A DNA stretch of 64,000 bases from an uncultured Lachnospiraceae bacterium (GTDB lineage Bacteria; Bacillota; Clostridia; Lachnospirales; Lachnospiraceae): assembly GCA_947629865.1 (NCBI GenBank), contig CANRFJ010000010.1, positions 1 to 64,000 on the forward strand, read 5' to 3'. A model generated the notes under the pieces. It was given only the letters and a program-made list of their open reading frames with translations. It made no database searches and was not told where the DNA came from. Positions 27,332-36,021 of this stretch are shown piece by piece. Each line of letters opens with the position of its first letter. Within the stretch, counting starts at the first letter, position 1. Both the position numbers and the translations under genes were made by a program.

Positions 27332-29464
27332 TTATACCTCAAAGAGCATATCGCCGTATGCCGGTACCGGCCAGTAATCCTTATCCACCATATCCTCCAG
27401 AGTATCGATTGGGGCGCGGAGGGCAGACATTGCCGGAAATACAACGTCTTTGAAATATTCTGCCTGTTCCTTGCCCTCCTCCATGGAGGAGGCGGTGTTG
27501 ACTACCGCTTTCAGGGAATCCAGTGCGCTCTGCGCCTCGGCCAGAAGGGAAGAACATTTGGTGAGAAGGGTTTTCTGCACCGTCATGTCCGCATCTGCAC
27601 AGGCGGCGGTGACGCTGTTAATGGATTCCGCCAGGCTGGTGACATAACTGATCACAGACGGGATATACTGCTTAGCCGCCATCTTGATCATGGTCTTAGC
27701 CTCAATGTTGATTGCCTTGGCATAGGCCTCGTAATTGATCTCTGCGCGGGACTCCAGCTCCGTGCGGGTATACACATGCTGTCTCTCAAACATCTCTACC
27801 GTCTTGTCATCGACCAAAGAGGCAGTGGCGTCTACCATAGTCTTTACGTTGGGGAGGCCGCGCTTCTCGGCTTCCTTGATCCACTCGTCCGAATAGCCGT
27901 TGCCGTTGAAGATAACCTTCTGGTGTTCCTTCAGAGTATTGTAAATCAATTCGTCCACGGCCTTGTCAAAATCATCGGCCTGTTCCAGTTTGTCCGCCAT
28001 TTTCTCCAGGACGTCGGCAACCGTTGCATTCAGTACGGTATTGGGGCCGGCGATGGACATGGAGGATGCCACCATGCGGAACTCGAACTTGTTTCCGGTG
28101 AAGGCAAACGGTGATGTGCGGTTGCGGTCGGTAGCGTCCTTGCGGATCGGCGGAATCGTGTGCACGCCGATATCCATTCGTTCGCCCTTGTTGCTGTGCG
28201 TCGCCGTTCCGTTCTCCAGAATCTGATCCACGATATCCTCTAACTGCTCGCCGAGGAAAATCGAGATAATGGCCGGCGGCGCTTCGTTGGCGCCCAGACG
28301 GTGGTCGTTGCCCGGATTCGAGGCGGACAGACGGAGCAGGGCGGCGTGTTCGTCTACGGCCGCGATGACAGCGGATAAGAACAGCAGGAACTGTTTGTTG
28401 TCATAGGGGGCAGAACCGGGGCTGAGCAGGTTCTTGCCTGTATTGGTGACGAGAGACCAGTTGTCATGCTTGCCGGAGCCGTTGACGCCGGCGAACGGTT
28501 TCTCGTGGAGCAGACACTCCAGATTGTGGCGTCTTGCCACCTTTTTCATCGTCTCCATAACTAACTGGTTGTGGTCGGTGGCGATATTGGCCGTGTTGAA
28601 AATCGGAGCCATCTCATGCTGCGCCGGAGCCACCTCGTTGTGCTGTGTCTTGGAGAGGATTCCGAGTTTCCACAACTCCACATTCAGCTCCTTCATAAAG
28701 GAGGCCTGACGCTCGCGGATACTTCCGAAGTAGTGGTCGTCCAGCTCCTGTCCCTTCGGCGGCATGGAGCCGAACAGCGTGCGGCCCGTAAAAATCAGGT
28801 CGTCGCGCTTCAGATACTGCTCGCGGTCAATCAGGAAATATTCCTGCTCCGGGCCGACGGAACAGCTGACGTTCTGCACCTCCTCATCACCGAACATGCG
28901 CAGGACGCGGACAGCCTGTTTGCTGATGGCCTCCATGGAGCGCAAAAGCGGCGTCTTTTTGTCTAACGCCTCGCCAGTGTAGGAGCAGAAGGCAGTCGGA
29001 ATACACAAAACCGTGCCGATGGCGTCCTCGCGGAGAAAGGCGGGAGACGTACAATCCCAGGCGGTATAGCCTCTGGCCTCAAAGGTGGCGCGCAGACCGC
29101 CGGAGGGGAAGGAGGACGCATCAGGTTCTCCCTTTACCAGCTCCTTGCCGGAAAATTCAAGTACGGCGCGGGCGTCGGATTCCGGACTCAGAAAGGAGTC
29201 ATGCTTCTCAGCGGTAACGCCGGTCATTGGCTGAAACCAGTGGGTATAGTGGGTGGCGCCGTTGCTCAGCGCCCATTCCTTCATGGCGTGGGCGACTACA
29301 TTGGCGACCTCCAGGGACAATTCCTCCCCGTTCTCAATCGTGCTTTTCAGAGCGGCATAGGTTTTCTTTGGCAGGTATTCCTGCATGACATCGTCATTGA
29401 AAACTTTGGTTCCGAAAACATCTTCGATTACATTTTTCTGCATAGTTAAATCCATCCTTCCCAT
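27332..29464 (-). CDS. glnN: type III glutamine synthetase
   Basis: 710 aa, about 700 as usual for GSIII and far longer than the 440-470 of type I. Makes glutamine from glutamate, ammonia and ATP. Family signatures: NGATHYTHWFQPMTG, VGPEQEYFLID, KTQHNEVAPAQHEMAPIF and ASNPGNDHRLGANEAPP. Three in-frame ATGs (29464, 29455, 29443) compete; the only Shine-Dalgarno-like run (GGGAAGG, 29456-29462) lies between the first two, so the start is uncertain by up to seven residues. The leader carries a promoter, a direct repeat and a terminator, pointing to nitrogen-dependent control. Confidence 0.95.
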   Translation of the reverse strand: MGRMDLTMQKNVIEDVFGTKVFNDDVMQEYLPKKTYAALKSTIENGEELSLEVANVVAHAMKEWALSNGATHYTHWFQPMTGVTAEKHDSFLSPESDARAVLEFSGKELVKGEPDASSFPSGGLRATFEARGYTAWDCTSPAFLREDAIGTVLCIPTAFCSYTGEALDKKTPLLRSMEAISKQAVRVLRMFGDEEVQNVSCSVGPEQEYFLIDREQYLKRDDLIFTGRTLFGSMPPKGQELDDHYFGSIRERQASFMKELNVELWKLGILSKTQHNEVAPAQHEMAPIFNTANIATDHNQLVMETMKKVARRHNLECLLHEKPFAGVNGSGKHDNWSLVTNTGKNLLSPGSAPYDNKQFLLFLSAVIAAVDEHAALLRLSASNPGNDHRLGANEAPPAIISIFLGEQLEDIVDQILENGTATHSNKGERMDIGVHTIPPIRKDATDRNRTSPFAFTGNKFEFRMVASSMSIAGPNTVLNATVADVLEKMADKLEQADDFDKAVDELIYNTLKEHQKVIFNGNGYSDEWIKEAEKRGLPNVKTMVDATASLVDDKTVEMFERQHVYTRTELESRAEINYEAYAKAINIEAKTMIKMAAKQYIPSVISYVTSLAESINSVTAACADADMTVQKTLLTKCSSLLAEAQSALDSLKAVVNTASSMEEGKEQAEYFKDVVFPAMSALRAPIDTLEDMVDKDYWPVPAYGDMLFEV

Positions 29465-29493
29465 TTTTGATTAGAATTCATTTGGGTGTGGCA

Positions 29494-29529
29494 AAAGAAA
29501 AAAGGCGCCCTCGTGACTGAGAACACCTT
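29494..29529 (-). terminator. leader terminator (attenuator) upstream of glnN
   Basis: On the - strand, AAGGTGTTCTC (29529-29519) pairs with GAGGGCGCCTT (29512-29502) through an 11-bp stem with GU pairs and a 6-nt loop, followed by T6-C-T4. It lies between the promoter and the start codon, so read-through must be regulated. Confidence 0.8.
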
Positions 29530-29531
29530 TG

Positions 29532-29587
29532 TCCTTACCAAATGTAAATACCATGTATACCATAGCACTTTCCTTTCAAAATGTAAA
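29532..29587 (-). repeat. 17-bp imperfect direct repeat at the glnN promoter
   Basis: Two copies, 29532-29548 and 29571-29587, match at 14 of 17 positions (tccttaccaaatgtaaa and tcctttcaaaatgtaaa), spaced 39 bp. One covers the -35 and spacer, the other lies just past the predicted start site, as expected for a regulator binding on both sides. Confidence 0.65.
29559..29587 (-). promoter_or_regulatory. putative glnN promoter
   Basis: On the - strand: TTTACA (29587-29582), 17 bp, TATGGT (29564-29559). The -10 is imperfect, which fits a promoter needing an activator. Confidence 0.6.
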
Positions 29588-29619
29588 GAGTTTTTTTGAA
29601 AAATTTATAAAAAGGAAAT

Positions 29620-30855
29620 TTACATCGCGCCGGTAAAGGTTTCTGTCCACAAATGCAATACAGTCTTTATTGTATCAGAAAAATCGGATTTTTCAATGTT
29701 TTCGGAGGGAAAAATTTTTTCTGTCCGGTACAGGGCGTCATTAATATAGAAAGAAACGCTCCCGATGGCGGTGCCGGAGCGGACGGGCGCATAGAGTTTA
29801 TCCGGCAGGCTGTAGCGCACGGTGACAGTCTCGTGCTGTCCGAGCAGCGTGGAGGGGGCGGCGGGCTGCGAGCAGGAGACATAGTCGGCCCGCCCCTCCT
29901 CGACGGGGATCCGCAGGGCGGACAGATTCTGCACGGGGAACGTAAACGCCGTATAGTGGGAGAAGCCGTAATCCATCAGCGCCTTTGTGTCCGTCCACTT
30001 ATAACTCTTGTTGGGCGGCCAGCCGCAGGCCAGGACGCAGCTGGTGAGAGTGACGCCGTCTCTCCTGGCGGCCCCCACGAAGCAGTAGCCGGCGTCGCCG
30101 GTGAAGCCGGTCTTGATGCCGAGGGCCCCGTCGTAATAGGAGAGGAAGGCGTCCCGGTTATTCAGTGAGTAGGAGTGTTTCCCGCTCAGGTCGGTAAAGT
30201 GATAGGACTTTGTCCGGATCAGGGCGCAGAAGTCTTTGTTCTTAATGGCATAGGCGGCCAGGCGGCACATATCGGCCGGAGTGCTGGCGTGGCCTTTAGC
30301 GTCCAGGCCGTTCGGCGTGACGAAATGGGTGGAGGACATGCCGAGGGCTTTTGCCTTCTCATTCATTTTTGCGGCAAAGCCCTGCACAGAACCGGCCATG
30401 TGCTCGGCGATGGCAACGGCGGTGTCATTGTGGGATTCGAGCATCAGGGAATAGAGGAGATCCTTCAGCCGGTAGCGGCGCCCCTTCACCATTCCGAGGT
30501 GAACCTTTGGCATGGAGGCGGCGTAGGAGCTGGCAGTCACCGTCTCGCCCATGCGGCCGGACTCCAGCACAAGGAGAGCCGTCATAATCTTAGTGGTGCT
30601 GGCCATGGCGGCCCGTTTGTCCATCTCGCGGCCATAGAGCATACGGCCGGAGGAGGCGTCCATGACTCCGGCGTACCTGGCATGTAATTTCAGATTTGGC
30701 GGCGCAGAGGCGGAGGCGGGAACGACGATCGTTTTTTCGGGGAAGACGGCCGGCTTTTCGGTCTCGTCGGCCGGCGTCCGTCCCGCATAGAATAAAGCGC
30801 CCGCCGCCACCAGGGCGGCCGCCAGAAAAATACTCAGGAATTTCAGATGTCTCAT
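29620..30855 (-). CDS. D-alanyl-D-alanine carboxypeptidase (penicillin-binding protein, PBP5/DacF type)
   Basis: 411 aa from ATG 30855, which follows AGGTGG by five bases. The N-terminal hydrophobic segment (FLSIFLAAALVAAGALFY) is a signal or anchor. Active-site motifs: SxxK in MASTTKIM (Ser86/Lys89), SxN in LESHNDTAV, and KTG in IKTGFTGDAGYC. Trims the terminal D-Ala from peptidoglycan pentapeptides. A C-terminal beta domain and amphipathic tail follow. Independent of its neighbours by spacing. Confidence 0.93.
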   Translation of the reverse strand: MRHLKFLSIFLAAALVAAGALFYAGRTPADETEKPAVFPEKTIVVPASASAPPNLKLHARYAGVMDASSGRMLYGREMDKRAAMASTTKIMTALLVLESGRMGETVTASSYAASMPKVHLGMVKGRRYRLKDLLYSLMLESHNDTAVAIAEHMAGSVQGFAAKMNEKAKALGMSSTHFVTPNGLDAKGHASTPADMCRLAAYAIKNKDFCALIRTKSYHFTDLSGKHSYSLNNRDAFLSYYDGALGIKTGFTGDAGYCFVGAARRDGVTLTSCVLACGWPPNKSYKWTDTKALMDYGFSHYTAFTFPVQNLSALRIPVEEGRADYVSCSQPAAPSTLLGQHETVTVRYSLPDKLYAPVRSGTAIGSVSFYINDALYRTEKIFPSENIEKSDFSDTIKTVLHLWTETFTGAM

Positions 30856-30959
30856 GGGTTCCACCTGCGAAGTTATTACCACATTATATGAGGGGGAGAC
30901 GGATTCTATTCACCTACGCGGACGGCGTGGCGATTACAAAAAAAAAGGGAAAATAGTGG

Positions 30960-30988
30960 TTGATATTTAAAGGGAAAAGCGATACAAT
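30960..30988 (+). promoter_or_regulatory. promoter of the Na+-pump decarboxylase operon
   Basis: TTGATA (30960-30965), 17 bp, TACAAT (30983-30988), leaving a leader of about 55 nt to the start at 31050. Confidence 0.85.
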
Positions 30989-31049
30989 TATAATCGGATA
31001 AAATTTGAGTTTTACATAAAACAAAGATTTAGAAAGTGGAGGGCTGCAA

Positions 31050-32429
31050 ATGAGTAACTCAGCTAGCATGTCAGCAAGAGAGCGCATTGAGACTCTTGTG
31101 GACGCAAACAGTTTTGTTGAGATCGGTGGGCTTATCACCAAGAGGAACACGGATTTCAACATGCAGGAAAAAGCAGTGCCAGCCGATGGCGTAATTACTG
31201 GTTACGGCATAGTAGATTCTAATCTGGTATATATCTACAGCCAGGACGTGACAGCGATGAACGGCTCCGTTGGTGAAATGCACGCAAAAAAGATTGCCTC
31301 TCTCTATGAGATGGCGGTAAAGGCAGGCGCGCCGGTGATTGAACTGGTGGACTGCGCCGGAATCCGTGTCCAGGAGGCGGTAGACGCCCTGGCGGGATTC
31401 GGGGAGATTTACATGGCGAAGGTGAAGGCATCAGGCGTGATTCCCAGAATCAGCGCCATCATGGGGAGCTGCGGCGGCGGTGTGGCTGTCTCAGCCCAGT
31501 TAAGTGACATCACCCTGATCGACGAGCAAAAGGGCCAGCTGTTTGTCAATTCCCCGAATGCCCTGGCGGGCAACCGGATTGAGAAATGCGACACCAGCAG
31601 TGCGTCCTTCCAGGCAGAGGCCGGCAATGTGGACATTGTATGCGGCAGCGAGGCGGAGGTGCTCGAAAAGATACGCGCGCTGATTTCCCTTCTTCCGGCC
31701 AACTCCGGCACACAGGCGGCGGCTGATGATGCGGCCGATGACGCCAACCGCGTGCTGACCGGATTTGAGGGATATGCGGCGGACGCAGCAGAGGCGCTGA
31801 CGCAGATAGCGGACAACTCGCAGTTCATAGAGTTAAAGGCCGGATTCGGCAGTGAGATGGTGACGGGACTGATGAGGCTAGACGGCGTCACGGTAGGAGC
31901 CGTTGCCAACAGCGCCGACGCCGTTCTCTCCACAGACGGCTGCCGGAAGGCGGAGCAGTTTGTGTACTTCTGTGATTCTTTCGGGATTCCGATTGTCACC
32001 CTGACCAATGTAAAGGGGTATGCGGCCGAGATGAAAGAGGAGAAAAGTATCGCGCGGGCAGTGGCGGATCTGACTTACGCATTTGCGAGCGCCGACGTGC
32101 CGAAGATCAACGTGATTACCGGCGAGGCCTATGGAAGCGCATATGTGGCTATGAACTCGAAGCACATCGGAGCGGATCTGGTGCTTGCCGTAAAGGGCGC
32201 CAAAGTCGGCGTGATGGAAGCGAAGGCCGCTGCGCAGATTATGTGCGAGGACGAGATATCCGGCGCAGGGGACACGAAGAAGGCGCTGGAGGAAAAGGCA
32301 GAGGAGTTCGACAAGATGCAGTGCAGCGCGGAGACGGCGGCCAGACGGGGCTATGTCGACAATATTATCGAGGGCGGTGAGGTGCGCAAGCATTTAATCT
32401 ATGCAATGCAGATGTTTGGAATGAGGTGA
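31050..32429 (+). CDS. acyl-CoA carboxyltransferase subunit, MmdA/PccB-like
   Basis: 459 aa with two crotonase-like carboxyltransferase halves: oxyanion-forming MGSCGGGVAVSAQLSD in the N-terminal half and NVITGEAYGSAYVAM in the C-terminal half. The family moves a carboxyl group between an acyl-CoA such as methylmalonyl-CoA and biotin. At 459 residues it is shorter than typical MmdA (about 510). GGAGG precedes ATG 31050. First in an operon with gamma, biotin carrier, beta and OadA-like subunits, so a decarboxylase coupled to Na+ export is the likely role; the exact acyl-CoA is not shown by the sequence. Confidence 0.85.
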   Translation: MSNSASMSARERIETLVDANSFVEIGGLITKRNTDFNMQEKAVPADGVITGYGIVDSNLVYIYSQDVTAMNGSVGEMHAKKIASLYEMAVKAGAPVIELVDCAGIRVQEAVDALAGFGEIYMAKVKASGVIPRISAIMGSCGGGVAVSAQLSDITLIDEQKGQLFVNSPNALAGNRIEKCDTSSASFQAEAGNVDIVCGSEAEVLEKIRALISLLPANSGTQAAADDAADDANRVLTGFEGYAADAAEALTQIADNSQFIELKAGFGSEMVTGLMRLDGVTVGAVANSADAVLSTDGCRKAEQFVYFCDSFGIPIVTLTNVKGYAAEMKEEKSIARAVADLTYAFASADVPKINVITGEAYGSAYVAMNSKHIGADLVLAVKGAKVGVMEAKAAAQIMCEDEISGAGDTKKALEEKAEEFDKMQCSAETAARRGYVDNIIEGGEVRKHLIYAMQMFGMR

Positions 32430-32433
32430 GAAG

Positions 32434-32781
32434 ATGGTTTTAGACAATGTCAGCGAGATAGTTACGATTCCGGAGGCGCTTGTCCACACAGTGATTAGTA
32501 TGGCGGTGGTATTTACCGTACTGATTCTGATTTCCTTTTTTATATATCTTCTCAAGTTTGTACCGGGATTGTTTGGCGGGAAGAAAAAGGAACCGGCGAC
32601 CAGACCGATGCCGTCCAGGCAGTCTGCGGAGCAGGAAGTGAAAAAAGAGCCGGCGGCTCCGGCGGGAGATTCCCAGTTAGTCGCTGTGATCGCGGCGGCT
32701 GTAGCGGCCTATCAGGAAGCGGAGACCGGAGTTCCGGCCTCGGCGGACGGACTGGTGATCCGCTCTATCCGGAAGCGCTGA
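32434..32781 (+). CDS. OadG-family gamma subunit of the Na+-pumping decarboxylase
   Basis: 115 aa: one membrane helix (about residues 18-41, ISMAVVFTVLILISFFIYLL), then a charged and Pro-rich tail ending VAAYQEAE...IRSIRKR. The gamma subunit holds the carboxyltransferase and beta subunits together at the membrane. Four bases after the upstream stop. Confidence 0.85.
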   Translation: MVLDNVSEIVTIPEALVHTVISMAVVFTVLILISFFIYLLKFVPGLFGGKKKEPATRPMPSRQSAEQEVKKEPAAPAGDSQLVAVIAAAVAAYQEAETGVPASADGLVIRSIRKR

Positions 32782-32822
32782 ATAAATATCAATTATAAAA
32801 CAATCGAAGGAGGATATTATCC

Positions 32823-33203
32823 ATGAAAAATTATACAATTACAGTGAACGGCACAGTATATGATGTGGCAGTAGAGGAAAAGGGAGGAGCAGCTCCAGCT
32901 CCCGCGGCGCCGGCTCCGGCCCCGAAAGCGGCGGCTCCGGCTCCGAAGGCAGCTCCGGCTCCCGCGCCCAAGGCAGCAGGAAATGCGGGCTCCGTATCCG
33001 TGTCCGCCCCGATGCCCGGCAAGATACTCTCTGTAAAGGCACAGGAGGGACAGGATGTAAAGAAGGGCGAGGTTATCCTGCTTCTGGAGGCCATGAAGAT
33101 GGAGAATGAGGTAGTGGCTCCGCAGGACGGAAAGATTGCCACGATCAATGTGAACTCTGGTGATATGGTTGAATCCGGCGACGTATTAGCGACGATGGAC
33201 TGA
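32823..33203 (+). CDS. biotin carboxyl carrier protein of the decarboxylase
   Basis: 126 aa. Short N-terminal strand region, then an Ala/Pro hinge of about 45 residues (30-65), then a biotinyl domain with the lysine target Lys92 in EAMKMEN. The flexible hinge lets biotin move between the carboxyltransferase and the membrane beta subunit. Neither carboxyltransferase here has its own biotin domain, so this carrier probably serves both. Confidence 0.94.
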   Translation: MKNYTITVNGTVYDVAVEEKGGAAPAPAAPAPAPKAAAPAPKAAPAPAPKAAGNAGSVSVSAPMPGKILSVKAQEGQDVKKGEVILLLEAMKMENEVVAPQDGKIATINVNSGDMVESGDVLATMD

Positions 33204-33235
33204 TTTTAACCACTACAAAATGACCGGAGGTATAA

Positions 33236-33370
33236 GTATGAAAAATCACGCTGATGCGCTGATTTTTCATACGAGATTATTTGTGTCGGAGCGCCACAAA
33301 TAATTATGATGTACAGAGCAAAAACAGCTGCGCTGCTTTTTGCTCGTACTTCCGTCGCTGCGCTCCGGAA
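33236..33370 (+). repeat. run of four consecutive hairpins between the biotin carrier and beta subunit genes
   Basis: Hairpin 1: 33236-33248 with 33260-33272, 13 bp perfect. Hairpin 2: 33276-33285 with 33295-33304, 10 bp perfect. Hairpin 3: 33316-33324 with 33337-33345, 9 bp, plus a CAGC/GCTG top. Hairpin 4: 33350-33354 with 33366-33370. Every loop carries a GCGC or GCTGCGC core. No T-tract follows any of them. It looks like an inserted palindromic element; its right edge supplies the ribosome site of the next gene. Confidence 0.75.
33238..33303 (+). CDS. possible 21-aa ORF inside the hairpin run
   Basis: ATG 33238 has GGAGG seven bases upstream (33226-33230) and reads 21 codons to TAA at 33301. 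The peptide begins MKNHADALIF. The excellent ribosome site may be what remains of the original start region of the beta subunit gene, so the peptide could be a by-product of insertion. It is too short to judge. Confidence 0.3.
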   Translation: MKNHADALIFHTRLFVSERHK

Positions 33371-33381
33371 CGGAGGGTAAA

Positions 33382-34500
33382 ATGCAAGTATTAGAAAATC
33401 TTATTAACCAGACTGCATTTTTCAACGGTACGATGGACTGGCGCAGTTATGTCATGATTTTAGTTGCCTTTCTCTTTCTCTATCTGGCAATTAAAAAGGG
33501 ATATGAGCCGCTGCTGCTGATTCCGATTGCCATGGGTATGCTTTTGGTTAATATTTATCCACAAATTATACAGGAAGGCGGTCTTCTTCACTTCTTCTTC
33601 ATGCTGGACGAGTGGAGTATCCTGCCGTCCCTGATTTTCCTCGGTGTTGGCGCCATGACGGATTTCGGCCCGCTGATCGCCAACCCCAAGAGCTTCCTGT
33701 TGGGAGCGGCCGCCCAGTTCGGTATCTTTTCCGCCTACCTGCTGGCCATTATCATGGGCTTCAACGGCATGGAGGCGGCGGCTATCTCTATCATAGGAGG
33801 CGCCGACGGCCCGACGTCTATCTTCCTGGCCGGCAAGCTGGGGCAGGGACACCTGATGGGTTCCATCGCCGTGGCAGCCTACTCCTACATGTCGCTGGTA
33901 CCGATTATCCAGCCGCCGATTATGAAACTCCTCACCACGAAGAAAGAGCGGGAGATCAAGATGGAGCAGCTCCGTCCGGTATCCAAACTGGAGCGGATCC
34001 TTTTCCCCATCGTAGTTACCACAGTGGTATGTCTGCTCCTGCCGAGCACAGCGCCCCTCATCGGTATGCTGATGCTTGGTAATGTCTTTAAGGAGTCCGG
34101 CGTGGTAAACCAGCTGGCGGAGACGGCTTCCAACGCTCTGATGTATATAGTCGTTATCCTGCTTGGAACCTCGGTGGGCGCCAAGACGAGCGGTGCGGAA
34201 TTTCTTGTACCGGCCACGTTAAAAATCGTCGTGCTGGGCCTGGTGGCCTTTGCGGTAGGAACGGCGGCCGGCGTACTGTTTGGAAAACTGATGTGTATAG
34301 TGACGAAGGGCAAAGTAAATCCGCTGATTGGTTCGGCCGGAGTCTCGGCGGTGCCGATGGCGGCCCGCGTGTCGCAGAAGGTGGGCTCGGAGGCCGATCC
34401 GACCAACTTCCTGCTGATGCACGCCATGGGGCCGAATGTTGCCGGCGTAATCGGTACGGCGGTGGCGGCCGGTGTATTTATGGCAATCTTCGGCGTATAG
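33382..34500 (+). CDS. Na+-transporting decarboxylase beta subunit (OadB/MmdB)
   Basis: 372 aa with about nine to eleven membrane segments. Family motifs: [16 protein letters not shown], which carries the conserved Asp of the Na+/carboxybiotin site, and [14 protein letters not shown] near the C-terminus, with [15 protein letters not shown]. It decarboxylates carboxybiotin and exports Na+. ATG 33382 follows GGAGGG by five bases; the longer frame from 33340 runs through the hairpin element and is rejected. Confidence 0.94.
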   Translation: MQVLENLINQTAFFNGTMDWRSYVMILVAFLFLYLAIKKGYEPLLLIPIAMGMLLVNIYPQIIQEGGLLHFFFMLDEWSILPSLIFLGVGAMTDFGPLIANPKSFLLGAAAQFGIFSAYLLAIIMGFNGMEAAAISIIGGADGPTSIFLAGKLGQGHLMGSIAVAAYSYMSLVPIIQPPIMKLLTTKKEREIKMEQLRPVSKLERILFPIVVTTVVCLLLPSTAPLIGMLMLGNVFKESGVVNQLAETASNALMYIVVILLGTSVGAKTSGAEFLVPATLKIVVLGLVAFAVGTAAGVLFGKLMCIVTKGKVNPLIGSAGVSAVPMAARVSQKVGSEADPTNFLLMHAMGPNVAGVIGTAVAAGVFMAIFGV

Positions 34501-34595
34501 GGACAGTAAAACTGATAAACCATGTGGCAGGTCTGCGTCGGTGTGGCGTCCGCACACCTGTCTGATAAAAAAGCCGCACAGAAATGAGGTAGAAA

Positions 34596-36008
34596 ATGGC
34601 AGATATTGCAAAAAAGCCAATCGGGATTACAGAGACTATCCTGCGGGATGCTCACCAGTCCCTGATTGCAACCCGAATGACAACCGAACAGATGTTGCCG
34701 ATTATAGATAAGATGGATCAGGTGGGTTATCACGCCGTGGAGTGCTGGGGCGGCGCCACCTTCGACGCCTCCCTGCGGTTTCTGAAAGAGGATCCGTGGG
34801 AGAGACTCCGCAAACTGCGCGACGGCTTCAAAAACACAAAGCTCCAGATGCTGTTCCGCGGACAGAACATACTCGGCTACAACCACTATGCGGATGATGT
34901 GGTAGAATATTTCGTGCAGAAATCCCTGGCAAACGGAATCGACATAATCCGTATATTTGACTGTCTGAACGATCTCCGCAATCTGGAGACCGCCGTAAAT
35001 GCGGCAAACAGGGAAAAAGGCCACGCACAGGTGGCGCTCTCCTACACGCTGGGAGACGCCTATACGATGGATTACTGGAAGGAGACGGCCAAAAAGATCG
35101 AGGAGATGGGAGCCAGCTCCCTGTGCATCAAGGATATGGCCGGACTGCTGACGCCGTATGCGGCCACGGAACTGGTGACGGTATTGAAGGAGGCAGTGGA
35201 TATCCCGATCGACCTTCACACCCACTACACCTCCGGCGTGGCTTCCATGACATACATGAAAGCAGTCGAGGCGGGGTGCGACATCATAGACACAGCCATG
35301 AGCCCGTTTGCCCTGGGAACCAGCCAGCCGGCGACCGAGGTTATGGTGGAGACCTTCCGTGGAACGCCATATGACACCGGACTGGATCAGAACCTTTTGT
35401 CAGAGATTGCTGAATACTTCCGTCCGATGCGCGAGGAAGCGCTTGAGAGCGGCCTGCTGAACACCAAGGTGCTGGGCGTCAACATCAAGACGCTGATGTA
35501 TCAGGTGCCGGGCGGTATGCTCTCTAACCTGGTATCCCAGTTAAAGGAAATGGGACAGGAGGATAAATATGAGGAGGTGCTGGAGGAAGTGCCGAGAGTG
35601 CGCAAGGACTTCGGCGAGCCGCCTCTGGTTACGCCGTCCTCCCAGATTGTGGGAACCCAGGCGGTATTAAACGTAGTGGCCGGCGAGCGCTACAAGATGG
35701 TGACGAAGGAATCCAAGAAACTTCTCTCCGGCGAGTTCGGCCAGACCGTAAAGCCGTTTAATCCGGAGGTTCAGAAGAAGTGTATCGGCGATACGGAGCC
35801 GATTACCTGCCGTCCGGCGGATCTGATCGAGCCCCAGCTGGAAAAACTGGAGGCGGAGATGTCCCAGTGGAAGCAGCAGGACGAGGACGTGCTCTCCTAT
35901 GCGCTGTTCCCGCAGGTTGCCACAGATTTCTTCAAGTACCGCGAGGCACAGAGAACAAAAATAGACGCTACCCTGGCCGACAAGGAGAACCAGGTGTATC
36001 CGGTATAA
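34596..36008 (+). CDS. oxaloacetate decarboxylase alpha / pyruvate carboxylase-type carboxyltransferase, without biotin domain
   Basis: 470 aa. DRE-TIM barrel: TETILRDAHQSLIATRM, VECWGGATFDASLRF, LMLFRGQN-type (MLFRGQNILGY) and metal histidines in DLHTHYTSG. The conserved lysine region is SLCIKDMAGLL. Oxaloacetate decarboxylase alpha is normally about 590 aa with a C-terminal biotin domain; that domain is missing, so the separate carrier at 32823 is needed. It converts oxaloacetate to pyruvate with carboxyl transfer to biotin. Confidence 0.92.
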   Translation: MADIAKKPIGITETILRDAHQSLIATRMTTEQMLPIIDKMDQVGYHAVECWGGATFDASLRFLKEDPWERLRKLRDGFKNTKLQMLFRGQNILGYNHYADDVVEYFVQKSLANGIDIIRIFDCLNDLRNLETAVNAANREKGHAQVALSYTLGDAYTMDYWKETAKKIEEMGASSLCIKDMAGLLTPYAATELVTVLKEAVDIPIDLHTHYTSGVASMTYMKAVEAGCDIIDTAMSPFALGTSQPATEVMVETFRGTPYDTGLDQNLLSEIAEYFRPMREEALESGLLNTKVLGVNIKTLMYQVPGGMLSNLVSQLKEMGQEDKYEEVLEEVPRVRKDFGEPPLVTPSSQIVGTQAVLNVVAGERYKMVTKESKKLLSGEFGQTVKPFNPEVQKKCIGDTEPITCRPADLIEPQLEKLEAEMSQWKQQDEDVLSYALFPQVATDFFKYREAQRTKIDATLADKENQVYPV

Positions 36009-36021
36009 AGTATAAAAGGAT

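Noticed and set aside
29494-29529. ANTAR-protein target in the glnN leader
   Set aside because: There is a hexaloop beginning with A, but position 4 is C rather than the needed G, and no second matching hairpin precedes it.
34501-34595. Terminator between oadB and oadA
   Set aside because: A GTGTG/CACAC hairpin is present but no T-run follows, and the genes clearly belong together.
33885-35225. 446-codon - strand frame across oadB and oadA
   Set aside because: Shadow of two well-recognised + strand genes; no recognisable motif and it crosses their intergenic gap.
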